A stretch of 64,000 nucleotides of DNA from contig VZRN01006628.1 of assembly GCA_013397935.1 (NCBI GenBank), positions 190,801 to 254,800 on the forward strand, in the 5' to 3' direction. The DNA comes from Dasyornis broadbenti. Its lineage: Eukaryota; Chordata; Aves; Passeriformes; Dasyornithidae. The position numbers were made by a program, and so were the translations under genes. Below the pieces are notes generated by a model, which ran no database searches, had not been told where the DNA came from, and saw only the letters and a list, made by a program, of their open reading frames with translations. Positions 40,601-47,420 of the stretch are shown piece after piece; the stretch's first letter is position 1; every line of letters starts with the position of its first letter.

Positions 40601-41639
40601 TTTAATGCAGATTTTAATTGCTTAGTTTAAGAATGCAGCTTCAGAATGTCTTATGGGAACCTGGGTTTACATATATTTGGTACTGCAATAAGTGGGCTGG
40701 AGGTAGTCAATTGGATTACAGCATCAAAGTCACCATCACTACTGTCTTGAACTATTAGAGATCGATGGAAAATTAAAGTTAGTGGTGTGTTTTATTTAAA
40801 TTACTTTGCTTTGGCTTTCAGCTTTTATCTGTCATGATAGTGGAGCAACTGTGCTAGCATATGCTCCAAAACACCAGCTGTTAATTTCTGGAGGCAGAAA
40901 AGGCTTTACCTGTGTAATTGATCTTCGCCAAAAGCAGCAGCAACAGTTACTCCAGAGTCATGATTCTCCAGTCAAAGCAATTGCTGTTGATCCTACAGAA
41001 GAGTATTTTGTCACAGGATCTGCTGAAGGCAACATAAAGGTATTAACAAGGGGGAGGGAGGAGAGATGATGTGTACATTCAGAAAGATTCTTGTACGGAT
41101 GTGGAACAATCAGATATCATATGTACTGCATTTGTTCTCAAACCTGACTTCAACATTTACTAATTTAATTATGAAATGTCAGTCTTACCTCCTTTTAATG
41201 CAGTCCTTTTAATTAGTGTCTCTATATATTTCCTATTATAGAAAATGAATACTAGTGTTCTATAAATATGTCCTTACAGATTGTTCCATAGTCTACTTTT
41301 ACAGTTTGTGTTAGAAAAATAAATGTAAAGTCTAGTCCAATTCCTGCCTGCTGCTGATTTTTAAGATCATGGTAATTATCCTTACAAGAGATTGATGTTT
41401 TGATGCTTTTCCAGGTATGGAGTCTGTCTACATTTAATCTTCTTCACACTTTCATCAATGAGCATGCTCGACAGTCTCTCTTCAGAAACATTGGGACAGG
41501 AGTCATGCAAATTGAGACAGGACCAGCAAATCACATATTCTCCTGTGGTGCTGATGGAACAGTAAAGATGAGAATCTTGCCTGATAGATTCAGCCCTTTA
41601 AAGGATGTGTTAAAAAATGATGTGAAGTTTATGATCTAA
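1492..41639 (+). CDS. DMXL1: DMXL1, last 2,158 codons (gene span in window)
   Basis: DmX-like protein 1, a giant WD-repeat protein of about 3,030 residues in mammals. Rabconnectin-3 alpha proteins (DMXL1/DMXL2) pair with WDR7 and ROGDI to promote joining of the V1 and V0 sectors of the vacuolar H+-ATPase on endosomes, lysosomes and secretory vesicles. Twenty-eight constitutive exons total 6,479 bp, and every junction keeps phase with GT-AG sites. Joined in order they give the Rav1p_C-type region, a serine/acid-rich linker, conserved helical segments and a C-terminal WD40 propeller ending in KNDVKFMI. DMXL1 rather than DMXL2 is chosen from recalled family sequence, such as IFTKKRCLNE and ANRNCIAIASSHD. 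The 5' third, including the N-terminal WD repeats and the start codon, is outside the window. No frameshift or internal stop was found, so the gene looks intact. Long introns hold LTR and CR1 insertions. Confidence 0.93.
2847..3071 (+). CDS. DMXL1: DMXL1 exon, 225 bp
   Basis: Acceptor TTGTTTTTTAG, donor G|GTTTGT. Phase is 1 at both ends. It encodes a Glu/Ser/Pro-rich stretch followed by the conserved TSRLTLFSKMVYSQE. The donor is weak at +3 to +5, but the next exon joins in phase (AG|GHLSSSS). Confidence 0.9.
3708..5405 (+). CDS. DMXL1: DMXL1 large exon, 1,698 bp
   Basis: The largest exon here, 565 whole codons plus split codons at both ends (phase 1 to 1). It opens with a WD-like strand (YLLATSCSDGKVRFWRC). 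Further conserved blocks are HLVHLDWMSREDGSHILTVG, SLSWVRDGILVVGMDCEMHV, YHPYQLLELMDLGKVRRAKA and YFGPEHAQVLSRHLLHSSLP, all in the Rav1p_C-type region. A serine-rich, probably disordered segment (around 4,900-5,200) lies between the last two. Donor is CAGG|GTAAGT. Confidence 0.95.
5753..5805 (+). repeat. 27-bp tandem duplication
   Basis: ATATATGATAACACTTTTTC is repeated after 27 bp with two or three changes (ATATATGAAAACAC...). It is in the intron between 5405 and 6006. Confidence 0.75.
6006..6116 (+). CDS. DMXL1: DMXL1 exon, 111 bp
   Basis: Acceptor CTTCCAG, donor G|GTAACT, phase 1 to 1. It encodes GETLDECGLKFLLAVRLHTF, a conserved helical piece of the Rav1p_C-type region. Confidence 0.93.
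6308..6424. repeat. Cluster of alternating AACTTGTT/AACAAGTT units
   Basis: About eight copies of AACAAGTT or its reverse complement AACTTGTT, separated by A or T runs. Almost every unit can pair with its neighbour, so the block can fold into nested hairpins. In a DMXL1 intron. Confidence 0.85.
7492..7661 (+). CDS. DMXL1: DMXL1 exon, 170 bp
   Basis: Acceptor TTGTGTAG, donor AAG|GTAAAC, phase 1 to 0. It contains SHFAWAFHSVAEEELLSMLP and MGVGWWVRN, among the best conserved parts of the DmX/Rav1 family. Confidence 0.95.
8856..8953 (+). CDS. DMXL1: DMXL1 exon, 98 bp
   Basis: Acceptor TCTTTGCAG, donor AG|GTATTC, phase 0 to 2. It encodes VAKAAFQRNNDPLDAAIFYL and KKKAVIWGLYR, the conserved helical core of the Rav1p_C-type region. 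Confidence 0.94.
9156..10177 (+). mobile_element. Solo LTR of an endogenous retrovirus, gapped
   Basis: It starts TGTCATGGTTTGAGCCCGGC, a motif shared by many passerine LTRs, and ends CACGACA. It is flanked by a perfect 5-bp duplication ATGCT (9151-9155 and 10178-10182). The middle is an unsequenced gap, bordered by G and C runs. A 5-bp duplication suits ERV-L-like integrases. The element sits in a DMXL1 intron. No retroviral coding sequence is visible; the gap is too small for a full provirus unless its length is only nominal. Confidence 0.85.
9425..10137. other. Assembly gap (713 N)
   Basis: Unsequenced, inside the LTR and within the intron between 8953 and 10651. The left edge is GGGGGG and the right edge a C run, so the missing part is probably GC-rich. 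Confidence 0.99.
10651..10816 (+). CDS. DMXL1: DMXL1 exon, 166 bp
   Basis: Acceptor GATATGCAG, donor GAG|GTAATA, phase 2 to 0. It encodes MTQFFGNNFTEDRWRKAALK and AAFFLLAGHLKDAVE. The intron before it carries an LTR with the 713-base gap, but the splice phase across it is intact. Confidence 0.94.
11585..11819 (+). CDS. DMXL1: DMXL1 exon, 235 bp
   Basis: Acceptor TTCAATTAG, donor G|GTAAGA, phase 0 to 1. It encodes VCLEKLHDTQLALVISRLYE and FLRSMAYWILEDYGKALDTL, the end of the Rav1p_C-type homology. Its last bases (ATGAAGGAG) are repeated at the start of the next exon, giving DEGDEGGG in the protein. Confidence 0.95.
12741..13831 (+). CDS. DMXL1: DMXL1 exon, 1,091 bp
   Basis: Acceptor ATCTTTTCAG, donor CAG|GTATGT, phase 1 to 0. 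It starts with a conserved part (FNFYNYLRTHPLLLRRHFG and FFTTAYAHLKAGCPVLALEV). A long Ser/Asp/Glu-rich linker follows, with two DWSQP motifs about 25 residues apart and an acidic run. A helical part follows (FRACLKILTVELRTLSTGYE, then RRQWLLKYQSLLRMFLSYC). The linker is probably disordered and phosphorylated; that is inference from composition. Confidence 0.95.
14093..14284 (+). CDS. DMXL1: DMXL1 exon, 192 bp
   Basis: Acceptor CTTGTTTTTAG, donor AAG|GTATGT, phase 0 to 0 (64 codons). It encodes PLLFACTASAKTVVANPLLH and LTHDILHAVINL. Confidence 0.93.
15549..15625 (+). CDS. DMXL1: DMXL1 exon, 77 bp
   Basis: Acceptor GTCTTACAG, donor AG|GTAAAG, phase 0 to 2. It encodes IYVMHTLAASLSACIYQCLC. Confidence 0.92.
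15795..15922 (+). CDS. DMXL1: DMXL1 exon, 128 bp
   Basis: Acceptor TGTTTCACAG, donor G|GTATCT, phase 2 to 1. It encodes SFQANQFTGTVYQTVLLTQR and a Thr/Ser-rich end. Confidence 0.92.
17406..17648 (+). CDS. DMXL1: DMXL1 exon, 243 bp
   Basis: Acceptor TATAAACAG, donor G|GTCAGT, phase 1 to 1. It encodes LCEILTAVYLSLFIHGLATH and NNKMWSAIFGGGAHTPSKGQ, strongly conserved between DMXL1 and DMXL2. Confidence 0.94.
19345..19497 (+). repeat. CR1-like 3' fragment
   Basis: Old, diverged copy recognised from 'GAACCAGGTGTCTCTCAACTG' like wording and the terminal 'TAATTCTAGGATTCAG', close to the CR1 3' end with its ATTCTA octamer. In the large DMXL1 intron. Confidence 0.55.
21512..22100 (+). mobile_element. 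Solo LTR of an endogenous retrovirus
   Basis: It starts TATCATGGTTTAAACTTAGC (TG changed to TA), continues with a GAGATAAAGACAGTTTAATA primer-like segment and a CTGTGTAAGCCCTGTTCAGC region, and ends near CAGCACG. AATAAA at 21992-21997 suggests the sense orientation. A 5-bp duplication GTAGC/GTAGT flanks it with one mismatch. Diverged, with no coding sequence. Inside the 6.5-kb DMXL1 intron. Confidence 0.88.
24160..24323 (+). CDS. DMXL1: DMXL1 exon, 164 bp
   Basis: Acceptor TTCTCCCACAG, donor AAG|GTAATT, phase 1 to 0. A variable lysine/serine-rich start leads into the conserved FIPPELSIWDYFIAK. Confidence 0.94.
25198..25334 (+). CDS. DMXL1: DMXL1 exon, 137 bp
   Basis: Acceptor CATTTTTAG, donor AG|GTAAAT, phase 0 to 2. 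It encodes PLLPSQSRVEYDSEESQES followed by an acidic stretch and an Asn/Ser-rich tail; the acidic part is typical of the family. Confidence 0.94.
25662..25747 (+). CDS. DMXL1: DMXL1 exon, 86 bp
   Basis: Acceptor CTTGTTAG, donor G|GTAATA, phase 2 to 1. It encodes SWSLMRLAMVQLVLHNLKIF. Confidence 0.93.
26103..26660 (-). repeat. CR1 LINE fragment, minus orientation
   Basis: It begins with the reverse complement of the CR1 3' end (ATAGAATCATGGAATGG, then a GGAAGGGACCTTTAAAGATC-like stretch). It continues through a region resembling the older CR1 3' part that encodes an inverted 'cluster of contact' type segment, with GGAGGGATACCACTTG-like wording. It is diverged and has no open frame. The right edge is uncertain. 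It lies in a DMXL1 intron, antisense to the gene. Confidence 0.75.
27039..27240 (+). CDS. DMXL1: DMXL1 exon, 202 bp
   Basis: Acceptor GTCCTTCTAG, donor CAG|GTGAGT, phase 1 to 2. It encodes LPVSSPICHAVLKTLQRWEQ and ALLRHKTLLEPTNTPF. Confidence 0.94.
27589..28072 (+). mobile_element. Probable solo LTR, 484 bp
   Basis: TGTAACAGAGGCC at the left and TTTCA at the right give TG...CA ends. They are flanked by GTAACC (27583-27588) and GTAACT (28073-28078), a 6-bp duplication with one change, as for ERV-K-like elements. The interior has a TTTATTTAGGG stretch near the left end and is richer in GC than the surrounding intron. Family not named. Confidence 0.6.
28757..28874 (+). CDS. DMXL1: DMXL1 exon, 118 bp
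   Basis: Acceptor TGTTCTGTAG, donor GAG|GTTGGT (weak), phase 2 to 0. It encodes VALSVKRLWQYLVKQEEVQE and FIRNIFTKKRCLNE. The weak donor sits before a cassette exon, which fits regulated splicing here. Confidence 0.93.
30178..30240 (+). CDS. DMXL1: DMXL1 candidate cassette exon, 63 bp
   Basis: Twenty-one codons, phase 0 at both ends, reading SLEEHNETMKNSVVEEPIIN plus K. It falls between two phase-0 exons, so it can be skipped or included without a frame change. The acceptor (TTATTTCCTTGGTGAAG) and donor (AAG|GTACAC) are both weak, as expected for an optional exon. Composition (Glu, Asn, Val) looks coding. An alternative form of mammalian DMXL1 is about 21 residues longer; from memory this may be the same segment. 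Confidence 0.6.
32074..32160 (+). CDS. DMXL1: DMXL1 exon, 87 bp
   Basis: Acceptor TTTAAATACAG, donor AAG|GTGAGT, phase 0 to 0. It encodes DLGYPGGKARIIHKESDIIT, one of the most conserved DMXL segments. Confidence 0.95.
32800..32921 (+). CDS. DMXL1: DMXL1 exon, 122 bp
   Basis: Acceptor CTTTTTTCAG, donor GG|GTATAT, phase 0 to 2. It encodes ANRNCIAIASSHDIQELDVS and IYTWVDDDMEVE. Confidence 0.94.
33031..33172 (+). CDS. DMXL1: DMXL1 exon, 142 bp
   Basis: Acceptor TTCATTTATAG, donor GTG|GTAAGT, phase 2 to 0. It encodes ADDFLVIHARDDL and INMPWLGSTQTGRGASV. Two candidate optional exons lie in the next intron. Confidence 0.95.
35722..35829 (+). other. DMXL1: Possible alternative exon with in-frame stop
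   Basis: Acceptor CTTTTTATGTTCAG, then 35 codons in the phase needed after the exon ending at 33172, reading ESVLKRTSITEGHKAFSSTN onwards and ending SASKM before TAA. If used it would replace the C-terminal propeller or trigger decay of the mRNA. A donor-like GTAATT overlaps the stop at 35826. I do not recognise the peptide; it may be a chance open frame. Confidence 0.35.
36989..37039 (+). CDS. DMXL1: DMXL1 candidate cassette exon, 51 bp
   Basis: A long pyrimidine tract (around 36,940-36,980) ends in AATATTCAG. The exon reads EYSNKFNGIRKELARKE and leaves through GAG|GTAAGA, a strong donor. Phase is 0 at both ends, matching the flanking exons, so inclusion adds 17 residues just before MLKKAINNVRRM at the base of the WD propeller. 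Splice signals are better than for many constitutive exons here. Confidence 0.62.
37312..37372 (+). CDS. DMXL1: DMXL1 exon, 61 bp
   Basis: Acceptor GTTTTGAACAG, donor T|GTAAGT, phase 0 to 1. It encodes MLKKAINNVRRMASHPTLPY, leading into the C-terminal WD40 propeller. Confidence 0.95.
37885..38012 (+). CDS. DMXL1: DMXL1 exon, 128 bp
   Basis: Acceptor TTCTGTTGCAG, donor AAG|GTAACT, phase 1 to 0. It holds a WD40 blade: YLTGAQDGSVRMFEW, then ITCFRSGGNSRVTRMRFNY. Confidence 0.96.
38179..38271 (+). CDS. DMXL1: DMXL1 exon, 93 bp
   Basis: Acceptor TTTTCTTTCAG, donor TTG|GTAAGC, phase 0 to 0. A WD40 strand set, FGIVDADGYISLYQTNWKCC. Confidence 0.96.
38718..38809 (+). CDS. DMXL1: DMXL1 exon, 92 bp
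   Basis: Acceptor CAATTTTTCAG, donor AA|GTAAGA, phase 0 to 2. It encodes TWQCHNKTANDFVFISSSSL and IATAGFSSDN, part of a WD40 blade. Confidence 0.95.
39105..39345 (+). repeat. CR1 LINE fragment, plus orientation
   Basis: A degraded 3' CR1 segment: 'GACTGGACATCAAGAAACAT', 'CACTGGAACAGGCTC' and a final 'GATCCTTCTAGGCCCCTTCCA'-like stretch match the CR1 ORF2 end and 3'UTR. The sequence from about 38.93 kb may belong to the same element. Inserted in the DMXL1 intron between 38809 and 39708, sense to the gene. Confidence 0.7.
39708..39760 (+). CDS. DMXL1: DMXL1 exon, 53 bp
   Basis: Acceptor TTTTTTTACAG, donor G|GTAAGT, phase 2 to 1. It encodes NICLWDTLVSPTNSLVH, with the WD-type LWD. Confidence 0.95.
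40822..41039 (+). CDS. DMXL1: DMXL1 exon, 218 bp
   Basis: Acceptor TTGGCTTTCAG, donor AAG|GTATTA, phase 1 to 0. Two WD40 blades: LLISGGRKGFTCVIDLRQK and HDSPVKAIAVDPTEEYFVTG. A short glutamine run (about KQQQQQ) lies between them. Confidence 0.96.
41415..41639 (+). CDS. DMXL1: DMXL1 last coding exon, 225 bp with stop
   Basis: Acceptor GCTTTTCCAG; 74 codons and TAA. It begins VWSLSTFNLLHTFINEHARQ, has the last WD blade (NHIFSCGADGTVKMRILPD) and ends VLKNDVKFMI, the conserved DMXL C-terminus. Confidence 0.97.
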   Translation, partial: VWSLSTFNLLHTFINEHARQSLFRNIGTGVMQIETGPANHIFSCGADGTVKMRILPDRFSPLKDVLKNDVKFMI

Positions 41640-43320
41640 TGTTTTTCTCAGAATTGTGAATAACATTCCCCTTCTGCCATCCCTGAAAATATTTCTCCTG
41701 GAACTAACCAACAAAGCAGATGCACAATGATAGCTTGTGACACAAAGATGTTTTGGGGATTTTTCTTTCTCGCCTTCTGCCCCCACTCCCCTATTTATTA
41801 ATTACCTGGAGCTTGTAGTCCCTGATGCACTAATGCCTTAAAGATTAACAAAGTCCTTCAGATTTTGATCATTGCCTAAAATAAATGCTAAATATGACTC
41901 CAAATTACATAGTTATAGTATTATTAAGATGTTGCTGAAGTGGTTTACTCTTCTTTTTGAGCCAGTTGCACCCTAACCTGGAGTGTACCATCTGGGCATG
42001 ACCTCTGCTTATATTCAACACCTGGCCACCTTGTAAAAGCATCTCTGTCCTGATGGAAACCTTAGGTAATGTTTTTTCACTGTGGCAACCATAACCATGT
42101 CTCTCCTCTCAATTTGTTTATAGTCAGCCAACAAAAAAATGTTTTACCATGTGCAGAAGAGAAACAAAGTCTGTAGGAGTGAATACTCCTGGTCATGCAA
42201 GCATTCATGTAACGAGCCACTCTTTCTCTCCATTCCTGGAATCCAGGCTGTTTACCTCTCTAACTTGCCTGATCTCCTTCCTCTCATCTAGGGTATAAGA
42301 AACTGAAGGATGTTCTGTAACTTGTCTTCTGTTCTATAGCTTGAATCACTGCCATCAGGATGGCAGACTTACCTTTTAAAAATAAATATATTTTTGACCC
42401 TGAACACTCCCTTTACAAAAACAAAATGTAAATATGAATTAATATCTTCCTAGTAAAATAGGCAAGATTGTGTGTGAAGCCTTAGACTTGATCAAAAAGA
42501 TACAGGAAGATACTGCTTTAGGATATGGCACTAGAATTTCTTCAAAGACTATTTATTTAGATGTCTGTAGAGAAAAATAAAAGAAAAACCCAACCTAAGT
42601 TATTTTTACATTTTTTTCCAGTAAGACTTTTATTTAGCCCAAAGATAGTTCATTCTTAGCACTTATGTTCTTGTTTGTCTGTTTTTCCTAAGTACTTTAA
42701 AAAAGGAAAAAGTACTTCAACAGCTAAGTACTTCTACACTGTCAGTCTTTCTTTCCTGATGTTTGTGTTTACATCTGGAGTCAGATGAAAGAAAACAAAT
42801 TGAAAAAGATAGATATATAGGGGATTTTTTTGCCAAAATATTAAACTGCATAACTTAATGTTTGACCAAATTATTAATGCACAAGGCCTTTTTTTTCAGT
42901 CAGCTAAACTGTTTCCGTATGTATTTTGGTTTACTTTTCCTTACTTGAGAGCTTGACAAAGATTTAATTTGTAAATTAGATGTGAGGCTGGATTACTTGA
43001 ATGCTAATGGTGTACTTTTTGCTAAAAGATATTTTGTGAAATATAGCACCAAGATATTAACTGTAAAATAAACTTGTCAAATTAGGAACTATGGGGATAA
43101 ATAAAGCATAGCAGAAATGAAGGGCTTGTATAATGAACTATGTAACATTCTCAGGATGCTTTTATCTTAAGAATATAAAGTTGTTTAAAAAGATTTTGTA
43201 AAATGTATTAAGGTCATTTTAAATGTATGTTTCGCAAGTTGCAGTGCAAACACTATGAAGGTTTTTATGCACATAACCTGAATCTTCAAATTGTGCAATA
43301 AAAAGAATGTGAATGTTTTG
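41640..43320 (+). other. DMXL1: DMXL1 3'UTR (probable extent)
   Basis: AT-rich sequence after the stop with several AATAAA hexamers (near 41.88, 42.38, 42.58, 43.07, 43.09 and 43.30 kb). It has a Pumilio-type TGTAAATA at 42427-42434. The most convincing end is the hexamer at 43297. Transcript data would be needed to fix the true end. Confidence 0.6.
43297..43302 (+). promoter_or_regulatory. Likely DMXL1 poly(A) signal
   Basis: AATAAA followed within 30 bases by a T/G-rich stretch (GTGAATGTTTTG). A second good candidate, AATAAA at 44018-44023, would lengthen the 3'UTR by about 0.7 kb. Confidence 0.5.
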
Positions 43321-43329
43321 CCATGAAGA

Positions 43330-45123
43330 AACATGTGACAGCATTTCAAACTGGTACAGTGATTCAGTTGTAATTGTTCTTCCTTAACACTTATAGATTG
43401 AAATTGAACTTGATATCAAAACAGTTTAAGTACAGCGATGGACCAGAAAAGTGACTAAAAGTGACACCACCTTACAAAACGGACTTGCCCAATGAGTAGG
43501 CTGCTCAGTGGCTGAGTTTCTAATATTCTTTATTCTTATGGAAGAAGGAAAACAGTGGAGTAAACAGTAGCACACTCCTTTAGGATCGGCTGAAACCATG
43601 ACTTTGTAGCTGTCTATATACATGTGTCGGTTTTATATACCCACTGAACTAACAAAGTTACATGTGCAAAAATCATGGCAGTAGTACATAATTATGTCCT
43701 TGATGTTTTATCCTTAACTATTTATATCTCATTAGCTTTAATACTTCAAGCTCAAATCTATTGTACTGGCAATCACAAAAAGCTGTCTTACCATCTGCGA
43801 ACTGAGCAGGTTTTAAATGTAATTTGCCAAGACATACAATTTTGTCATTTTTCTGAGTAAAGCTGCACTTTCAAAAATCCTGGCAAACTTATGCTTATAT
43901 CAGAAAAGTACTGACCATGAACAGGCATTTTCAATAATGTTTATAGTTACATAAGCTATTCTCAAAACTAAATTATGTAAAATCATAGTGTATTTGCCAC
44001 ACCTTTATAATCTTTCCAATAAATCCTGCAGAAACTCAACCTTCTAGAGTTCCATGTTGCTGCTATTTCATTTGCAAATCAGTTTGCTTGCATATTTTTC
44101 ATGGATGTTTAACTATTGTATTACAAGTTATCAGTAGCTTTCTTGTAATTATGGAGTCAAAATGAGTTAAATTCTGTTCTGTCTGGAACTTCTAAAGGGA
44201 CACTCTCAACTTTGAATCTAGTCATTGGAGAAGAAGTGAACTCGGAACTCTGATTGTTGCCCTTAACTTCCACTGACTTTTGTCCTCCAGCAATTAATGC
44301 TTTTTCCCTGTTGCTATGCAAGTTACTCAAACTTAAGGGTACTAGTGCCTGCAGAGGGCCCTGTGCTTAAAGTAGCCATGTGCACAAACTGAACGTAAAA
44401 TTTGCATTTGCCAGTGCTTAATCAATAATAATTTGTTGTCCAGACAAAATAATTTAGCCTGTAGTTGATAATGTCCCTTTTAAATATCATAAACTGGGAG
44501 TTGTGACTTGTGTTTGTATGTGTAGCAATACATAATGCTGTCAGAGTGTGTCATTCTTGTGTTCCTAACTGATTCTGTTACCTCAGATACATGATCCGAG
44601 TTCTTTATGATTACTGCAGTAACTTGTGGAAGCTAAAACTCTGGCCATCTGGGTACTTAAACTGGCTTTCTGTGTGACTTTACTCCAGAAAATTCTCAGC
44701 CAACAACTGACGTTGCTGGATGTTGATGGGGAAAGGTGGAGTAGATGCAGATTTTGTATTGTGCCAAGGTGGTGCAGGGTGAGGTCATACATGTTCGACT
44801 GCATTTTAGGAACCTCAGAACCAGTGGCAGGAAATAAACTATGGAGATATCCTACAGTAGGTACCCCCTTCCTCTTTAGAGCACCCAGTGTTAGATTAGA
44901 TGCAATACTTATGAAAAAAGCAACAGTGATTAAGGGGAAATAAGCTTGGAGACAATATAGCCTCCAAGGTAATTATTTTAAAATGTTTATTTTTACTAAA
45001 AGTAGCAAAACCATCGCTAATGGCAGGTTCAGCACACTGATCAAACTACTTTCTATAAAATAAAGATATTGATTTACCAAGTTTCTTAGTCTTTCTTGTT
45101 CCTCCCATTTCTAGCTCTAAAAT
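43330..45123. other. Intergenic or distal 3'UTR sequence
   Basis: No coding exon, RNA gene or clear mobile element was seen. Only short chance open frames occur. Confidence 0.5.
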
Positions 45124-45465
45124 ATGCATGATTTTGGGTTTTTTGTTGTTTTTTTTTTGTTTGTTTTTTTGTTTTTTTGTTTTTTTTTTACTAATTCTTT
45201 ATTGTGTCATGCTTTATCTTTCCTTGAACTAGCTTTTTGGTGTTTTGGTGGGGTTGGATGCTGGGGGTTTTTTGGGGTTTTTTTTGGCTTTTTTTGGTTG
45301 TTTTTTTTTTTGGTTTGTTTTGGTTTTTGGGTTTTTTGTTTGGTGTTTTGGGTTTTTTTTGGTTTTTTTGTTTTTTTTTTTNNNNTTTTGGGTTTTTTTT
45401 TGTTTTTTTTTTTTTTTTTTTTTTGTTTTTTTGTTTGTTTGGTTTTTTGTTCCCCCCCCCCCCCC
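45124..45465. repeat. T/G-rich low-complexity tract with C14
   Basis: Over 300 bases made almost only of T and G runs (TTTTGGGGTTTTTT type) with a four-N gap at 45382-45385, ending in 14 C. Long translations across it are artefacts of composition. Confidence 0.9.
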
Positions 45466-45479
45466 AATGCATAAGTAGC

Positions 45480-46769
45480 AGCATGGGTAAAACTAAGTTA
45501 TTTTGCAGTACAGTGAGGCTGATGTCGTATTGGCACTTTCTGTTGTCTGCTGCAGCTTAACTTTTGAAGCCCCTTTTCTGTTTCATTTAAACTTGAAAAC
45601 CTGTGAAGGTCTTGGGGAGCTTCACCCACCTCTATGTTCCCACCTCTACCAGGGATACAAGGATGAGTGGCCCTGTTATGATCTCATTAGTGACAGATGC
45701 CCAAACTAAGGTGCAAACAAGACAAAATGCCAGTTCAACAGTACTGACTATTTCGTAGCTTTTATTGTGTAGGAGAAACAGGGAGAGAGAGAGCACCAGC
45801 AGAAGATTGTCACCACCTCTTCATCCAACAGTGTCCTGTTGGTCCTTTTTCACTTTGGGCTTCTCTGTGGTAAGGTGGAGCTACCTCAAAGTTCATTCTT
45901 CTATTGGCAAGTTCTGTGCAGGAAGGAGTGCTGGGTAAACAAGATCAGCCACTATGAAAATCTTTCTCTATGCATTTTAGCAAACAAAGGAATTAATGCT
46001 TATTGGCTACAAGTTGCATAGTTGTCTCAGTATTCTGTTTTCCACTGGCTAATGATTCCATTGCTTCCTATGCTAATTAGTTCTTTCTCTTGAGTTAGTA
46101 GGTTTCTTGGATCAGAGGGCTATGAGCTGGTGGTTGCAATCTCCCCCTACTGGAATTACCTTTTATCCAGTCAAAGATGGTTGTAGCACAGTTGCTGAAT
46201 TGGATTTATTAGTGTCTTCCTTATCTTAGGAGTTCTGTCAGATGTCCTTGTGGCCTGTGGATTTTGCATTTTTTGTATCCACTATCAGTGGTACATCTTT
46301 CTTCCCAAGCTTTTTTAACCTCTCCCTAGGTCATTGAACAGTACTGCCTTTATACGGTTCGAGTTCTTGGTATCCACAGAGGCCTGTTTGGGGCAACTTT
46401 GGAGGCTTTTGGTGGTTGCAGAGGCCGTGTGTCCTGTACCTTGGGATGAACTTTCTTCAGTGATAGGTGTATGAGCTGCTGCTTTTCACACAGTCTGTTC
46501 CAGCAGGGATGCATTGACCAAGTTGTGCTAACCCGATCTTGCCCCTGCCAAGCTTGGAATTAGCACCTTCCTGGCACAATTTCCTCTGTTCTCTGGCCTT
46601 GATAGTGTTTAGTACAAGTACCTGTTCTTTAAGTCCTAACAGCCTCTACTGGAGTCACACAGTGGCCATGAGTAGAACATGCATCTCGTCAGACTTGCAG
46701 CAACCTGCTGCCAAAATTTAAAATACCTCGGCGTACCGCTCAATAGATACAGTTTTATTTAGGTTTTGG
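45480..46769. other. Non-coding, possibly repeat-derived
   Basis: Denser in GC than its surroundings, with wording such as GCTTTTATTGTGTAGG near the left end that resembles retroviral LTRs, but no duplication or clear ends were found. Not resolved. Confidence 0.3.
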
Positions 46770-47420
46770 TAGCTGCCGCTTGGGCGAGAAGCGGTGGCGG
46801 GGGTCGAGCGGTACGGGCGGGCCCCGCCCCGGCCCGGGGCGAGCNNNNNNNNNNNNNNNNNNNNNNNNNNNNNNNNNNNNNNNNNNNNNNNNNNNNNNNN
46901 NNNNNNNNNNNNNNNNNNNNNNNNNNNNNNNNNNNNNNNNNNNNNNNNNNNNNNNNNNNNNNNNNNNNNNNNNNNNNNNNNNNNNNNNNNNNNNNNNNNN
47001 NNNNNNNNNNNNNNNNNNNNNNNNNNNNNNNNCTGCCGCCGGCGGCAGACGCGGCCGAGAGCGGCAGCGAGGTGGGCTGGGGCCCGGCGACGCCCCCGGC
47101 AGCAGCTCTGGGTTCAGCCCGGGACGCGGAATGCGGCGCTGGGGCTGGGGCCGGGGCGCTCCCGCCTCCTGCCCCGGCGGCTCCCGGAGCCGTGCTCCGG
47201 GTGGGAGCTGCCCGGAACCACGCGGGGAGAGTTTCCTCACGCGTCAGTGTGTTTGAGTGAAGGCTGCTCTGCTTTGCTCTGCTCTGCTCGGGGGTACGAG
47301 CCTCCGGCGCTCCTCCTGGGCTAGCTTTTCTCTATTTTTCCGGAAATGTTTCTTCCTTCACCCGTAGTGAGCTGTCCTCCTCGTCCGGGTGTGTTTGGGC
47401 GCGCACAGGACTGTTAGGCA
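46770..47420. promoter_or_regulatory. CpG island, possible promoter
   Basis: Very GC-rich with many CpG, in contrast to the AT-rich surroundings. It contains GGGCGGGCCCCGCCCC (Sp1-type) and an ETS-type CCGGAAATG at about 47340. A 188-base gap (46845-47032) breaks it. It lies about 5 kb after DMXL1, where TNFAIP8 starts in other vertebrates, so it may be the TNFAIP8 promoter and first exon. Alternatively its left half belongs to a GC-rich LTR: the sequence AATAGATACAGTTTTATTTA just before it resembles the start of bird LTRs. Confidence 0.55.
46845..47032. other. Assembly gap (188 N)
   Basis: Unsequenced core of the GC-rich island. Confidence 0.99.

Noticed and set aside
1492..41639. Assignment of the gene to DMXL2.
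   Set aside because: Several segments fit my recollection of DMXL1 better, and a CpG island at the place of TNFAIP8 agrees; an alignment would settle it.
45124..45560. Open frames rich in Phe/Gly/Trp or Lys/Asn/Pro.
   Set aside because: Artefacts of the T/G-rich low-complexity tract.
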